Below, in pieces: positions 21,802-33,400 of a stretch of 64,000 nt of DNA (within the stretch, counting starts at the first letter, position 1; each line of letters begins with the position of its first letter). Both the position numbers and the translations under genes were made by a program. The notes beneath the pieces are model-generated. The model did not search any database. It was not told the DNA's origin and worked only from the letters and a program-made list of their open reading frames with translations. Origin of the DNA: Lineus longissimus (taxonomy: Eukaryota > Nemertea > Pilidiophora > Heteronemertea > Lineidae). The stretch spans positions 13,666,953 to 13,730,952 of the forward strand of contig NC_088324.1 of the NCBI RefSeq assembly GCF_910592395.1, given 5' to 3'.

Positions 21802-24800
21802 CTATTCTACACTATCCATGCTTTCCATAGAACCCAGAGCATGGCTGTCGTAAGAGCCATGATGCGCTAGACCCCCACCAGCCTCCATCCTCTCGTTACT
21901 GCTACTAGCCATTGCAGTCGGCAACTGCATCTTTGCATCTTGTTCCATCTTAAAGATATTGTCAGTTCCGCCTTTTAGTTCTTGAATCCTGAAAATGGAA
22001 GAAAAAAATTAAAACTCTAAGGAAATTCCAGACAGAGTGAATGGTAGGACGTCTCCATTACACTAAACACTTAACAACATGTTTTGTATGAAATCTTTTC
22101 TAGATGCTTGAATAAACTGGAAAACCGCTATAATTCCACCAAGCAATTACCTCAGTAGAAATCTGAGTAGTGATAAGATGCCATATGATCTTCCCTCGCT
22201 CAATGTATCAAAAGCTGGAGGATGCTAATGACCAAGGATTGCGGGAAAAAACTAGCCGCAACAGTATGAGATGTACCTATCATAGATTATGCCATCGACA
22301 CCATGTCGCCGCAGCAAATTGAGAGTATCCGCATCATCGATTGCGCCCCAGACAAACAGCACCAACTTGGCCGCCTTGACACGCTGCACGTAATCCAAGT
22401 GGTCCATCAGCTCTGAGGTGTAAACATCTATTCCCTGAAAGAGGAGTTAAAAGACTAAAGGCATTTGCACACTGGGAGACTCTTTGGTCAGGATGCCCAG
22501 TTGCTACTCTAACAAAACATAATCAACTAATCACAATTTTAAATCGTCCCAAGGCTGACCCTTAATAGCGAGATCTCGACAATTTCATTACTTCTGATAC
22601 GCTATTTATACAAGAAAATGACACTGCAACCTGGAAAGTTCAACTGGGCCTATAGAATGGTGAAGAAATTCAACTGAAAAATAGAGTGTTGAAGGTAACC
22701 CCATGTGTTCAACAGGGCCTTGAGTGGCCAAGGCAACCGATGTGTTCAACTGGACGTTGAGTGGCCAAGGTAACCGATGTGTTCAACTGGACGTTGAGTG
22801 GCCAAGGCAACCGATGTGTTCAACTGGACGTTGAGTGGCCAAGGTAACCGATGTGTTCAACTGGACCTCAGGTGGTGAAGGTATAAGTTCAACTGGAGCT
22901 AGAGAAGGCTGACTGAGTACAGCATATTCAGCTGGACAAGCGAAACCAAAGCCAGGGAAGATGAAAAAGAACTTGGTGAAGCACATTTTCAAATTTCTTA
23001 CCAATATGGCTTCACTCTGTGCATAGTAGAGGGCGTCCATGATCCCGAGGCAGCGTTGGTCTGTGTATGGACACCAGATGCTGTTTATACCACAGGTCAG
23101 GAGCAGGACGGGGTAGCGGTTCTGCTTTAAGCGCAGCCTAGTATGAAATGAGGATTGAAATTGTCAATAGTCTTAAATGGGCAAGCTTAAGTTAAAACTC
23201 CACCTCAGGACTTGAAAGGGCCTGAAGTAAGTTGATAGCCTTGAATTTTTGAAGACATCGGCTGCCAGTTTGCCTAAAGGAAAGAAAAGTAATGGAGAAT
23301 TTCTTGGACATAGCTATAGGTCTTCGGCCCAGTCTGTGCTAAAGAAGAAAGAGCACATTGCTTTAATTCTGTTGTTTGTGTCAGCAAAAGGAGCAAGAAA
23401 TGAAAGCTTGCAATTGGAGCCAAAAGAAGAACAGTGCACTGCGAGGGAAGAACCTCTAGAATGGAAGAGGGAGGATGGAATAAGCCTAGTAAACTGAAAT
23501 CACAAAAAGAGGAAAATGTTGTCAGCTTTAAGTCCTAAATAACAAAGTGCTCCAATGCCTATAATGTTAATTCTTCTTACGCAACTACCTTTAGGGATTT
23601 ATATCATATATTCCCATATCTTTACCAGGTTGCAGGTCATAAACACTCAGTCAAACGACCACATCATCGACTTCCATAATACTCCTCCCCCTCCCCCCGA
23701 ATGACAGTTGACACACATGGAGCATGGGGTTGATTTCAGGGCTTTAACCCCTTCATCTTTAACCCTTTCATTTGCTCACCAGGTAATTTTCACAGATTGT
23801 CAAATAAAGAGCACGTTCGAGGGTATCACAACGAAAATCTTTCCGCTCGGTCTTTTGACCTTTTGTCAAGAACAGAACTGGGTATTTGTTCTGTTTTCGC
23901 TTCAGCCTGAAAAAAGACGAGATAAATAATCAATTCAAGGTGACGGCAGAATTCAAGATGGTCACTGAATTCAACATGGCCACTGAATTCAACACGGTCG
24001 ACTAAAAGTAATACTGAAAGGCTTGAAGTCAAAGCAATTTTAAGGCAAGTTGAAAAACAAACCCTGAAAAGATTTAAGACGGTTTAACCTTTATGACATT
24101 GAAAATTTGTAATGTGTAATATTTACCACTACAACAATGTAGGAAAAGGAAGAGTTCATCAAGAACTTTCAAGTACCGGTATGGTTACAGGCCAGGTCCA
24201 TGAACTTCTGGCTGGCAGGAGTGTGAATTTGAAGAGGACTGAAAATTTGTGCCATAAAAAGGATAATTTTGTCATTTTTTATTTCATTAGACAAACTTAG
24301 AACATTACTATCGAATCAAGAATGTATTAATATATGACTTACATTGTGCAGATGTCAGGATGGAAACACGACAGAATGATCCTTCTGTTGCTGGCATTTT
24401 TCAAGATGTCCTCCAGAATGATGTCAACATACATATTCATCTCGAAGAATGGGTCCATTTCATGTGAACCATCCTGAAATAATGGACATGGGTATTAGAT
24501 ATGAAACGTTTATTTCAATGTCTGCTCCATATCTGGAAGGCATCCGCTGCCATGCCTGCTTGTTAAAAACTTTGCTCCTCTTTAACACCTTCAGCGCCGA
24601 AGCACGTAGACCTACGTGATCCAAATCCCCCTCTGAGCTTGTTATCGGAGTCTCGTGGCCTTCATGAAAGAACTACACCATCGCCATCTTCAGGGCAAGG
24701 CAGGAACTGATGGTCTTTTCAGTTCCTACCGTGCCCTGAAGATGGCGATGGCGTAGTTCAGAACTTTAAATGACTTCATGAAAGACCTACGCCATCGCCA

Positions 24801-27800
24801 TCTTCAGGGCAAGGTAGGAACTGGAGATGTTTTTCAGTTCCTACCTTGCCCTGAAGATGGCGATGGCGTAGTTCTTTCATGAAGTCCATGAGACTCTGAT
24901 AACCAGCTCAAAGAGGGGAAATTGGGCCACGCAGATCTAAGTGGTTCGGCGCTGAAGGTGTTAAAGGCCTACTCTGTTCGATATTTGATATTTGTATTTG
25001 AATTTGAAGGAGTATACAGCCTATAATATGCAGAAGAACAGGAACTTGGAAAGCAAACCTTGTAACTTTGTGGATACTTGATCTCCACATTGAAGCCAAC
25101 GTGAGGGTCGACGGACTGGAAGCAGTTGCTGAGCGTGGGAAAGTGCAGGTGATCTTCGTGGTCAGTGACTTCTTCGTGGAGGTCTTTTGATTTATCATGC
25201 AATACTGTATGGTGATCAGTCTGAAATAAATAGAGGAAGTTCAGAATACCAATCTCTCTCTCTCAATTTCTAAGTCTATATCTCCCTCCGAAGGCGCTCC
25301 AATTTTAGCGACATACTAATTTATCTTGCGTTGATTTTGGCTGTGCATGTAATTTGACATTGCTTAATTACCCACACAACTGATTATAACTGATAACATT
25401 TATCCAACAACTCACCTTGAGCGATTGTAACTGTTCCATATTCAAATCTTTCACAGGAATTGAAAACATATCCATATCTCCTTTGGTTTTCTGAAAATGA
25501 TATTGTAATGTAAACCCAAATTCTACAAGACATATTTTGCAAAGTCGTATTATTTTCAGTGGTTTTACTGTTGCAAACATCACCGCTTGGGTTGGTACAA
25601 AATCTTGGGCCTTCGTTTTCGCCTACACTACTTGCAAAAGACAAAGCAACTCCGAGTTAAGTATCTTGCTCAAGGTTACAAAGATGAAGCAGCGGTTATC
25701 CTTCAAAGTGTTGAAACAGCAGATGACCAGCACAGATGATGACCAGAAATGATGTTGATTCTAAACTTACCTTGCGCAATGTGAGGACGACGGAAAAATC
25801 ATGGTAGATAATTGGGAAAAGATCCTTGCTGAGTTGAACATCAAACTCGACATAATCTGCTCCCTGAAAACAGTCAGAAATGAAAAAATTGTCTTATCAT
25901 CATTTCGCTGCAAACATCATGTTTAAAACACTACACCAATTAGAGAAGACACAATCAAAGCCAATACTGGCTTGACCCACACGCTCACAACTTGCAGTAA
26001 TTCCACCAAAAGAAGTGTGGCCTGACAGACATCAAATTGATAACGGAAGATTGACTTACATGGGTACCAGCCGTCGAAAGAGATGCTATGGTGTTTTCTC
26101 TCACAACGGCGAGCCTGAAAATTATATTGACAAATACGATAGACTAAATCTTGAATATCTTGTACTGGTGGCTGAACTAAACACAGAAACCAAGTTCAAT
26201 CACTTGGTGACGAGACTCAAACTAAATCAATCACTCAATCACAAGACATCGTGGTTTGATATTTTATCATTAGTAATTTGAACAACATAATGATCAGTGG
26301 ACTGATCCCTTGTTGCCAGCTGCAGTTAAAATCCTGAGACATTTGGGATCTGTGACCAAACTCACAAACTTCTCTTAATTGTTGCAGTAGTTCCCCATGA
26401 ATTTAAGCCAATGACAAATGCTTTTCTTACTTTTTTGCACTGTAGGAATTGCCCATGCCTCTGTGACCGACATCTAGAGGCCGTCGCTGCTTCCAATGGT
26501 TAGCGTAGGAAACCTTCATATCACATGCGCTCTTTTTCAATGGTTTTATAATGAGGTAGTCGACTGAAACATGAAGGATCCATTCTTAATAACCTAGAGA
26601 GTGACCTTTGTAACAGTGCAATAAAAAATGTTGAACAAAATCCAACACAGAAGATGATGAGACCGCAATTGGGTTCAGGACTTTTTGAAAACATACCTGC
26701 AATCTGTCCTATTGGTTTGTGTCGTGGACCATTTATTGGCAGGCTTTTGACGCCGGTCGTTTGCTGAAAGTTAACAGGCAGGAGGTAGGCATATCCAAGG
26801 TACATTGGTTCATCAGTCGAGTTGGCACTGGAGTCGAGGTATATCTCCAACTTAAAACTCTAAAAACAAAAATTGTTTACAATAACTCACATAAAAAAGT
26901 CAAAGTACAACAATTATCAAGTTGATGGTTGGCAAACTTTGAAGTTACTTATGAGATATTTATTGTTTTCTAATAAATCTTGTCCAACACCTACATGTAG
27001 GTCACAGACTGAGGTCATTTCTCTGGTAGCATGGATTAAGAACATTAACAAAGCGCATTACGGTTCTTCACTCTGCACTGCATGTGCAGAGGAAGCTGAA
27101 CACACTGTGTACAGAAGTAGCCGTGTACTGTACACCATGTACAGAGGAAGTTGTACACACTCTGTACAGAGGAACTTGCAGATATATGAATTCAAGTCCG
27201 GCATGACCTTCTCAAGCAAAAATCTTACTATAAATTCTGGTTCCGTGGTTTGAGCTTTGAATACCATGTAGTCAGTGGCAGGACAGAACGTCTCTCCGAA
27301 TGGACCTTGCTCATGGAGTGAGGCTTGGCCTTCCTTCAAAACCTGCAAAATGTACCAAATATAGAATCATTTATTAAGGCCACATGAAGGAGGTGCATGT
27401 AGATATCTGTTACACCTAATGATGAGTGTAAATCTGCATGCCCAGGTCACCAAGTAAATAAAATGCAGGGAAACCACATCAGTTAAAACAGGCTTCCTTT
27501 TCAAAGGCTCCCACTAATATAGAGCTACATACCGCTACACTGACAGCAGCCTGGGGATTAAAGGCACCAACGTCTTGGCTCACATCGTCATCGAATTCTG
27601 AGGACGCCTGCAAATACAAGGTGTAAATACTTCATTCCAAATGCACACCTGGCTTTCTTAGTTAAAAGTTGATCAAGCTCTATTAATCACTCTCTTGGAC
27701 ATCTGGAGTTTATTTTTTATTTTGGAGACCTAATCATTCTTGTCATTAAATTGCTTGGACACGCTGTTTCATTATATAAACCCAACGTGTCTGTATATGC

Positions 27801-29754
27801 AGATTGAAAGTGCGTTCCAGCCATATCGAATCTGCATGTCAACATCACGCCATGCATAATCCCAGACAACACGCCATTGGCTTTATGTTCAAGATGAAGA
27901 GAAGATTTGACAAAGAATTGAAGAAGATGAAGATGAAGGGCTACATGTAACTATAAAGAACTAAATAATACGAAGAAGAAGAGAATTTGAAACTGTAAAA
28001 AATAAATGGGCGTTGACCTTAAAGTCAATCGCCAAGTCTAATGGCAGCATAACATTTGGGGTTTACAGTAATGACTGCACAGAAGAATTTGAGATGAGAA
28101 AAGTAGAAGTTAAAATGGTAGACTGAAACATCGTAAACTCGCACTGCAGAGTTCACCCAATATGGATTGGTTAGTAGTGTCAAGCTAGACTGTGCAATTT
28201 CCTACCTCATCTTCGTCTGACTGCAAGTGTACAGATTGGATAACATAAAACACCAGCATTGGAAAATACCTTTGGTAAGGTCACAAAACCAATAATTTTT
28301 TTGCAAAAGAACCTTTTGTGTGGACTTTGGATGGGAGATGGGACTTAGACAGTCGGGGTATTTCACGAAAGTGCATAACAAAACAAGAATAATTTTATCA
28401 CCAGTCAGGGAACCATCATCCAGCAAGACAAGACAGGTTTTTTAAAACTTTTACTTCCATTCCCATTCCCTTCAGAAATGTTCCTGAAGTTAACCATGCC
28501 ATACATTTTATCAGCATACCAAAATGCCAAAAGATGCTACATGTAAATGAACTCTTCTTTCCTTACCTCTCTGTATCTCAAGTCCATGTGTGTGCTCTTG
28601 ACCTTGTAGTACTGTTGTTCGTTCGTCTTCGATTTCCATAATTTTATTGGCGACGAGTGAAGTCTGAGCTGGATTTCAGTGTGGCCCAGGAGCCAACCTT
28701 TATCTATGCTTTTCTTTCCATCTGATAACAAAATGAATATGATAGAAATTATCAAATGTTACATGAAATAATAAGATGAATAATTTTCCTACAAGACTAG
28801 TATCAAATGTAAGGACTTATAGCATACTACTACACGTAGGAGTATCCAGGATGAAAGAAAAAGTTATGTACATGTACCATTAGGGCTGGCAAGAATTCTT
28901 AATCTAAATGAAGGTGTTTTATCCCGATGCTGACCTACAAAATAATGCTGAACATGTGTTACTCAGCACAACAACAACGCCCTTACCATAGAATCCAAAT
29001 TCAACTGCTTTTCCTGTACCATTTTCTTGACATGCTAAAAAACAATACAAAACTCAAGAATAAGATTCTAACTTCAGATCGACTGCATCCAATCATGATG
29101 GCATGAAGTTAATATAACTGCGACCCATTTGTACATTTTTTCAGTGATTTTCAGTTCATTTACGTGAATCAAGGTGATTTGCTTAATCAGCAGAAAACTG
29201 AAACGCCCAAAAAAGGGTTATCTGATTACGTTAGCATGGTAACTATGACTTACTTTTTGTTGATAAAACCCTTGGTCTTATATTTGTTTCCCATCTTGTG
29301 ATGGTGATGTCATTATCACAGTCCTCGTTATCTGCCTGCTTGATGTAACTCGTAAAGTAACGATATTGCACGTCTTTGCTTACTGGTAGACTGATTATGC
29401 GACTCCAAACTTCTCTACAAGATAAAGCAAGAGGAAATGTAATATTTTGGTGACCCTAAAATGGACTTTAGTCTTGGTATTGGCAATTACTACAGTTAGT
29501 ACGGCTAATCGAAAATGGCCACGATAAATGTACCCAAGTTCATTGCTTATTGGCAATGACAACCTGTGTTTAATTCAACAGACTTACCCTTCTTCTCCTG
29601 GTCTCATATCAGCGCTCTGTACACATCGTAACCGTTGAGCTCGATGGGGCAGCCATTTACCAAGTTTGTTGTCGTCTCCTACAACGCAGACAACTTCCTG
29701 AGGTCGAGTTTCGACACAGACACGAAATTCAATGTCTATGTTTTGTGCTGACAT
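21802..29754 (-). CDS. GPCPD1: Glycerophosphocholine phosphodiesterase GPCPD1 (GDE5) homologue
   Basis: Seventeen exons, high to low: 29754-29588, 29414-29254, 29034-28987, 28721-28567, 28220-28206, 27607-27533, 27342-27229, 26859-26697, 26563-26431, 26114-26060, 25863-25771, 25490-25416, 25220-25059, 24473-24343, one of two alternative exons (23906-23780 or 23137-23002), 22434-22277, 21988-21802. Every junction keeps frame, giving 675 aa (672 with the other exon), close to the 672-aa human protein. Residues ~1-115 form the CBM20 domain ([21 protein letters not shown]). The GDPD domain runs from [11 protein letters not shown] (His333) through [19 protein letters not shown] (Glu368, Asp370) and [10 protein letters not shown] (His383) to [12 protein letters not shown] and [10 protein letters not shown]. 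These are the expected metal-binding and catalytic motifs. The enzyme hydrolyses glycerophosphocholine to choline and glycerol-3-phosphate in the cytosol. An in-frame ATG at 29793 would add 13 residues. A pyrimidine-rich acceptor near 29872 suggests an upstream non-coding exon. Confidence 0.95.
22693..22880. repeat. 37-bp minisatellite in a GPCPD1 intron
   Basis: About five tandem copies of a unit containing TGTGTTCAACTGGACGTTGA and GTGGCCAAGG, with the TGTGTTCAAC word at 22704, 22741, 22778, 22815 and 22852. The period is 37 bp. It lies in the intron between alternative exon 15b and exon 16. Confidence 0.9.
23002..23137 (-). CDS. GPCPD1: GPCPD1 alternative exon 15b
   Basis: 136 bp with acceptor ATACTAG and donor GTAAGA. 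After the split Met codon it encodes [20 protein letters not shown] then [25 protein letters not shown] in two parts (45 codons with the Met). It is homologous to exon 15a and to the vertebrate segment containing KYPILFLTQGKSEIYP. It starts in phase 2 and ends in phase 0, exactly like 15a. Base composition is noticeably richer in G+C at third positions (CTG, CGC, CCC, GTC) than in 15a. Confidence 0.88.
23780..23906 (-). CDS. GPCPD1: GPCPD1 alternative exon 15a
   Basis: 127 bp with acceptor TTTTTCAG and donor GTGAGC. It encodes [20 protein letters not shown] then [22 protein letters not shown] (42 codons with the split Met). The shared start (K/R-QN-YPVL-LT-G) shows it is a duplicate of 15b. 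It can follow exon 14 and precede exon 16 in the same phases. Joining 15a to 15b would shift the frame of 15b and reach TGA before its end. Three residues shorter than 15b. Confidence 0.87.
24582..24964. mobile_element. piggyBac-like MITE with nested palindromes (GPCPD1 intron)
   Basis: The element is bounded by TTAA on both sides (24582-24585 and 24961-24964), the usual piggyBac target. Inverted termini are CACCTTCAGCGCCGAA at the left and its reverse complement at the right. A subterminal ACGTAGACCTACGT palindrome sits at the left end and a decayed version at the right. Inside, a ~40-bp segment with GCCATCGCCATCTTCAGGGC occurs four times in alternating orientation (about 24668, 24720, 24785, 24834), so the whole can fold into stacked hairpins. 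There is no transposase frame. The class is inferred from TTAA and the terminus style, not from a database match. Confidence 0.72.
28206..28220 (-). CDS. GPCPD1: GPCPD1 15-nt microexon
   Basis: A minus-strand segment between CTTGCAG and GTAGGA encodes Ser-Asp-Glu-Asp-Glu. Both neighbouring exons end or start in phase 0, so it can be included or skipped without a frame change. It falls where the vertebrate protein has an acidic run after the second conserved block. Its size and clean splice signals support it; inclusion is inferred. Confidence 0.6.
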
Positions 29755-30483
29755 TTTTATTTTGTTATCATCACAGACATGACAGACTCCCAATCAGAGC
29801 TGGATATATCACTTGGTCTTCAGAGAGGATTATTGATTAGGCCTACATAAACAGATATTCACAAATCTGAAAAAAAAGGAGAAAAGATAGGTCATTATCC
29901 TTCCACATAGTCAGAGGAAGTCGATAGAAATTTTATTGTTAAACTGAGATTGAGATCCATATGCAACATTTCTCAACATCTTGGTCTCAGAGGTATAGAT
30001 GTAGATTTGACAACCCTAAAAAAGACATCTACTTTGCCACTTTCTCAATCCTCACTCTAAAGTCCAAGGGAGCGAAACGACTGTGGGCGAAACAACCGCA
30101 ATTCAGGGCGCTGCACACCAATTTGTGTTATTATCTCCATATTTCTTGTTGTAATGATATTTCTTCACTATTATCTTGCTTAATAAACAGATCAAGCCTT
30201 ATTAAGAGCATAAAAAGGACTTTATCATGTATATTATTGTATATTTAACCAATGTTAGTGATACAAATACGTTTAAAAGGCAAAACAAACAAAATAGAAT
30301 GCACTTTTATTACATCGAATGGTTAATCAAATTCATTTAATGTTTTATTCTTAGTGGTGCAAGCGACACACAAATATCAGATTTGACATTTTGCCAAAGT
30401 TGACGACCTGTTTTTACATCATTTCATTTGATGGTAATTACTGGGTTAACAACTGACGTTCCATCGGTCTGTCAAACTTGAAA
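29755..30483. promoter_or_regulatory. Shared 5' region of GPCPD1 (-) and the NRF-6-like gene (+)
   Basis: The two start codons are 729 bp apart on opposite strands. The interval probably holds a non-coding first exon of GPCPD1 (acceptor near 29872) and the 5' UTR of the acyltransferase gene. I see no convincing TATA box for either gene. A bidirectional promoter is an inference from spacing only. Confidence 0.4.
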
Positions 30484-33400
30484 ATGAAGACTTTAGTGAT
30501 ACCGATTTTGTTGTTTGTGTTTATTTCGGGAGTGATTTCTTCTGCTGCCAATGCCCCAGATATTCTGCCGTTGGAAGATGTTGATACCCAACCGCTGATC
30601 CGGGTAAATAGCGCTGCAGAAAAAATAACAGATGATGTCAAGCGTCTTGCAGCAAATACTCCAGAAATACGTGAGAGTTTGATGGACGTAAGTAGCTCTA
30701 ACAACAACACCCTGTCCCTGGCCTATCTTAAGTAGTAAAGTACAACACCGGTAAATGTGGTAGTCTCTCCTCTTGTTCATACTTTATGGGCCGGAGTGGT
30801 GAATATATGCTAACAGTGATGCCAAATATCATGACACATATGTGATGTGTCTGGTGCTAACCACTCTGCCAATGATATCAATAGTATATGATCTTTTAAA
30901 ATGATCTATTTTCCAGTTGCTCCAATCTTCCTCCCTGACCAATATCGCCCAGACCGTCTTTGAACAAGAGACGACACGACTTGTAGCATCAGCGTATTAC
31001 AACTACAACGTGTCAGAACAATGTATCAATGATACAGAGAAGATGATTGTTGATCTGACTGGTGGCCAGCACTATGCCTTGCAAAGTATGTCTTCTCTAA
31101 ACCACTAATTTTTCGAGGCAATTTATTTTTAAGGACTTTGCAAAGAACCTCCTATCACAATAATGAAATAGCAAAGAAATCTATTGGAGAAATCAAAATG
31201 TAGTTTAAAATGATCGAGTTCACAATATTGATGATGTCTGTATCTCTTTTCTTCAGTGCTGGATGCATTTGGGAAGGTTCCGAGTGGTTTGTTATCTGGA
31301 CACTTTCAGTGGCCTGGGGCTTATGAGGAGTGTATGAACGTCACTTCAAACACAGGCAATTTTATTGGAAAATACTGCTCTGCCTCTATTGGAGGACTGG
31401 TGAGAAAAAGCCTTGCTTCACATTTGTATTTCACGCTGCGTATGACACACAAGAGCTTTTTTGAGGGCCACATGGCATAAAATAATAAGGTGTTGTTTGT
31501 GATGTGATAGTGTTGAGATACATGCAGACTTTCAGCCTGCAGATAATTCCCAGGATTAGACATTAACCCATCTCAGTCTGCTATCCCGTTAGAAGTCAAG
31601 GCCTTGCTCAAAATCATGCATTTCCTGTAGACCTCTGATATGTTTGTGTCAACAAGGCTCACATAGGGTCTTTTGATACCAATGACCTCAAACATTGCCC
31701 AATTTGTCAGTTGAATGGTTCCATATTACACCATCACCATATCTTGTGTGGCACCATTCATTGAAATAGTCATGATCTCATGAAGGTCGATACATTTTTG
31801 AGAACCACTAAATATAGGCCCAAAGATCAATTTGGTTCGTAGAAAATGTTGTTAACTGCTTGATAAATGAGGGTCAAGTTGAAGCGAGGTTTGAATGTAT
31901 TTGTCATTGTTATATTTAGACTTAGTTGTCACAAGCATACCCTGCTATACAGACTGGAAGAACCGTCAAATGGTTACATCCTTTGTTATTTAGAGTGGCT
32001 GAGGGCACTTTTTAATGCTGTCTGTGTATAGCCAATAAAAACCTGTCCTTGTTGGATTAAAACACCCCGCATAACAAGGAATAAATTATGATAAATAGAT
32101 ACCTCTCATTGGGTGACGTATAGCGAAAGCACATGTACACAGTTTGGTGGAGCATGTCCGAGCAACTGATCGACTATCAACAAACACTCAGGTCAAGTTC
32201 ATTTATCAAATGCACTTGAGTGTATTGATAACTGAATTGTTCCAGCTTTGTTAGTGAATGAATTGCGCAACTGAATAGGTCAGTTGTGAAATCCATTATC
32301 CACATCGCCAACAGACTTTGTACAATGTTGTAACAGGAGTTGGAACCTTAAAACCAATCCATGATATGTGTAATGCAAGTTTGATAGATGTGTGTTTTAC
32401 TGTATTCATTAGTGTTGATAAGGTTTTGATTGAATCTGACAAAAAAACCGAAAATGAAAGCAATCATTCTTTTTAACGAATAGTGTTCGATGTATTAAAA
32501 GGGAGACTAGTTTTGTGTAATCTGTATTATTGAGGTTACACAGTAATTGCATGAATATCAACTTACAGATATATGTTGGGAAAAAACTGATATTTTTCGA
32601 ACAAACTGTTTATGAGACCAAATTGGCCCTGTCTATGTTGTAGTGCCGACCTTTTACTTCATTTTAAAAATCAATGTGTCCAAAGATCTTAGAATTTGAT
32701 GTTGATGTTGAAGCGATTTGAACTCGATTTTGTAGATGTCAGTTCTCATATCTGACAGAATGTGGGTTTATTTCTTAGGAATAAAGTGTGATCAAAATAA
32801 CCTATCTCTGAATAAATTTGATTTACATGTATCATTAAATTTCCAGATTGATTTCGAATTAGCCCCTGGTCAGAAGCTCGGGATCACATTAGGGACATGT
32901 TTTCCTAGTTCTTGTAGTGCTATGGATGCTGTTGGTCTACTCAATGCAGGTAAGTGTGCTTTCTGCAGACAGTGTTTTGCTGTATCAAGCAATGCCAGCA
33001 ATTGTGACGGTATTACTAGTATAACTAAATTTCAGTATTATACTCTCAAATTTAAGCATACTTCTGGCTGAAGACTGCAGACCCAAGGCATTATTTTCGT
33101 AGTCGAGACAATAACATGACATTCATGTAACAATTCAAAATATGGAACCCAATATTTGGATAATGTGGGTAGAAGAAAAAAATTGACAACACTGATGTAT
33201 GGACTTGCTATCATAAGACCTGTCTGTGCCAGTCACGCTCTTCTGAGGAGTGACTTTCAATGATAAAATATTTCACATTTAGGCCAAGGGTCCATTCTGT
33301 TTAAGGTCAATGTAATCTTTGCAACTCCAATCTGCCTGAACACTTTCTCACTGTTCATAAAGCTAATACATTGTAATGTCTCATTAAACACACAGCCCGA

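Noticed and set aside
22693-22880. Regular 37-bp direct repeats considered as a CRISPR array
   Set aside because: Units are contiguous without spacers and lie in a eukaryotic intron; it is a minisatellite.
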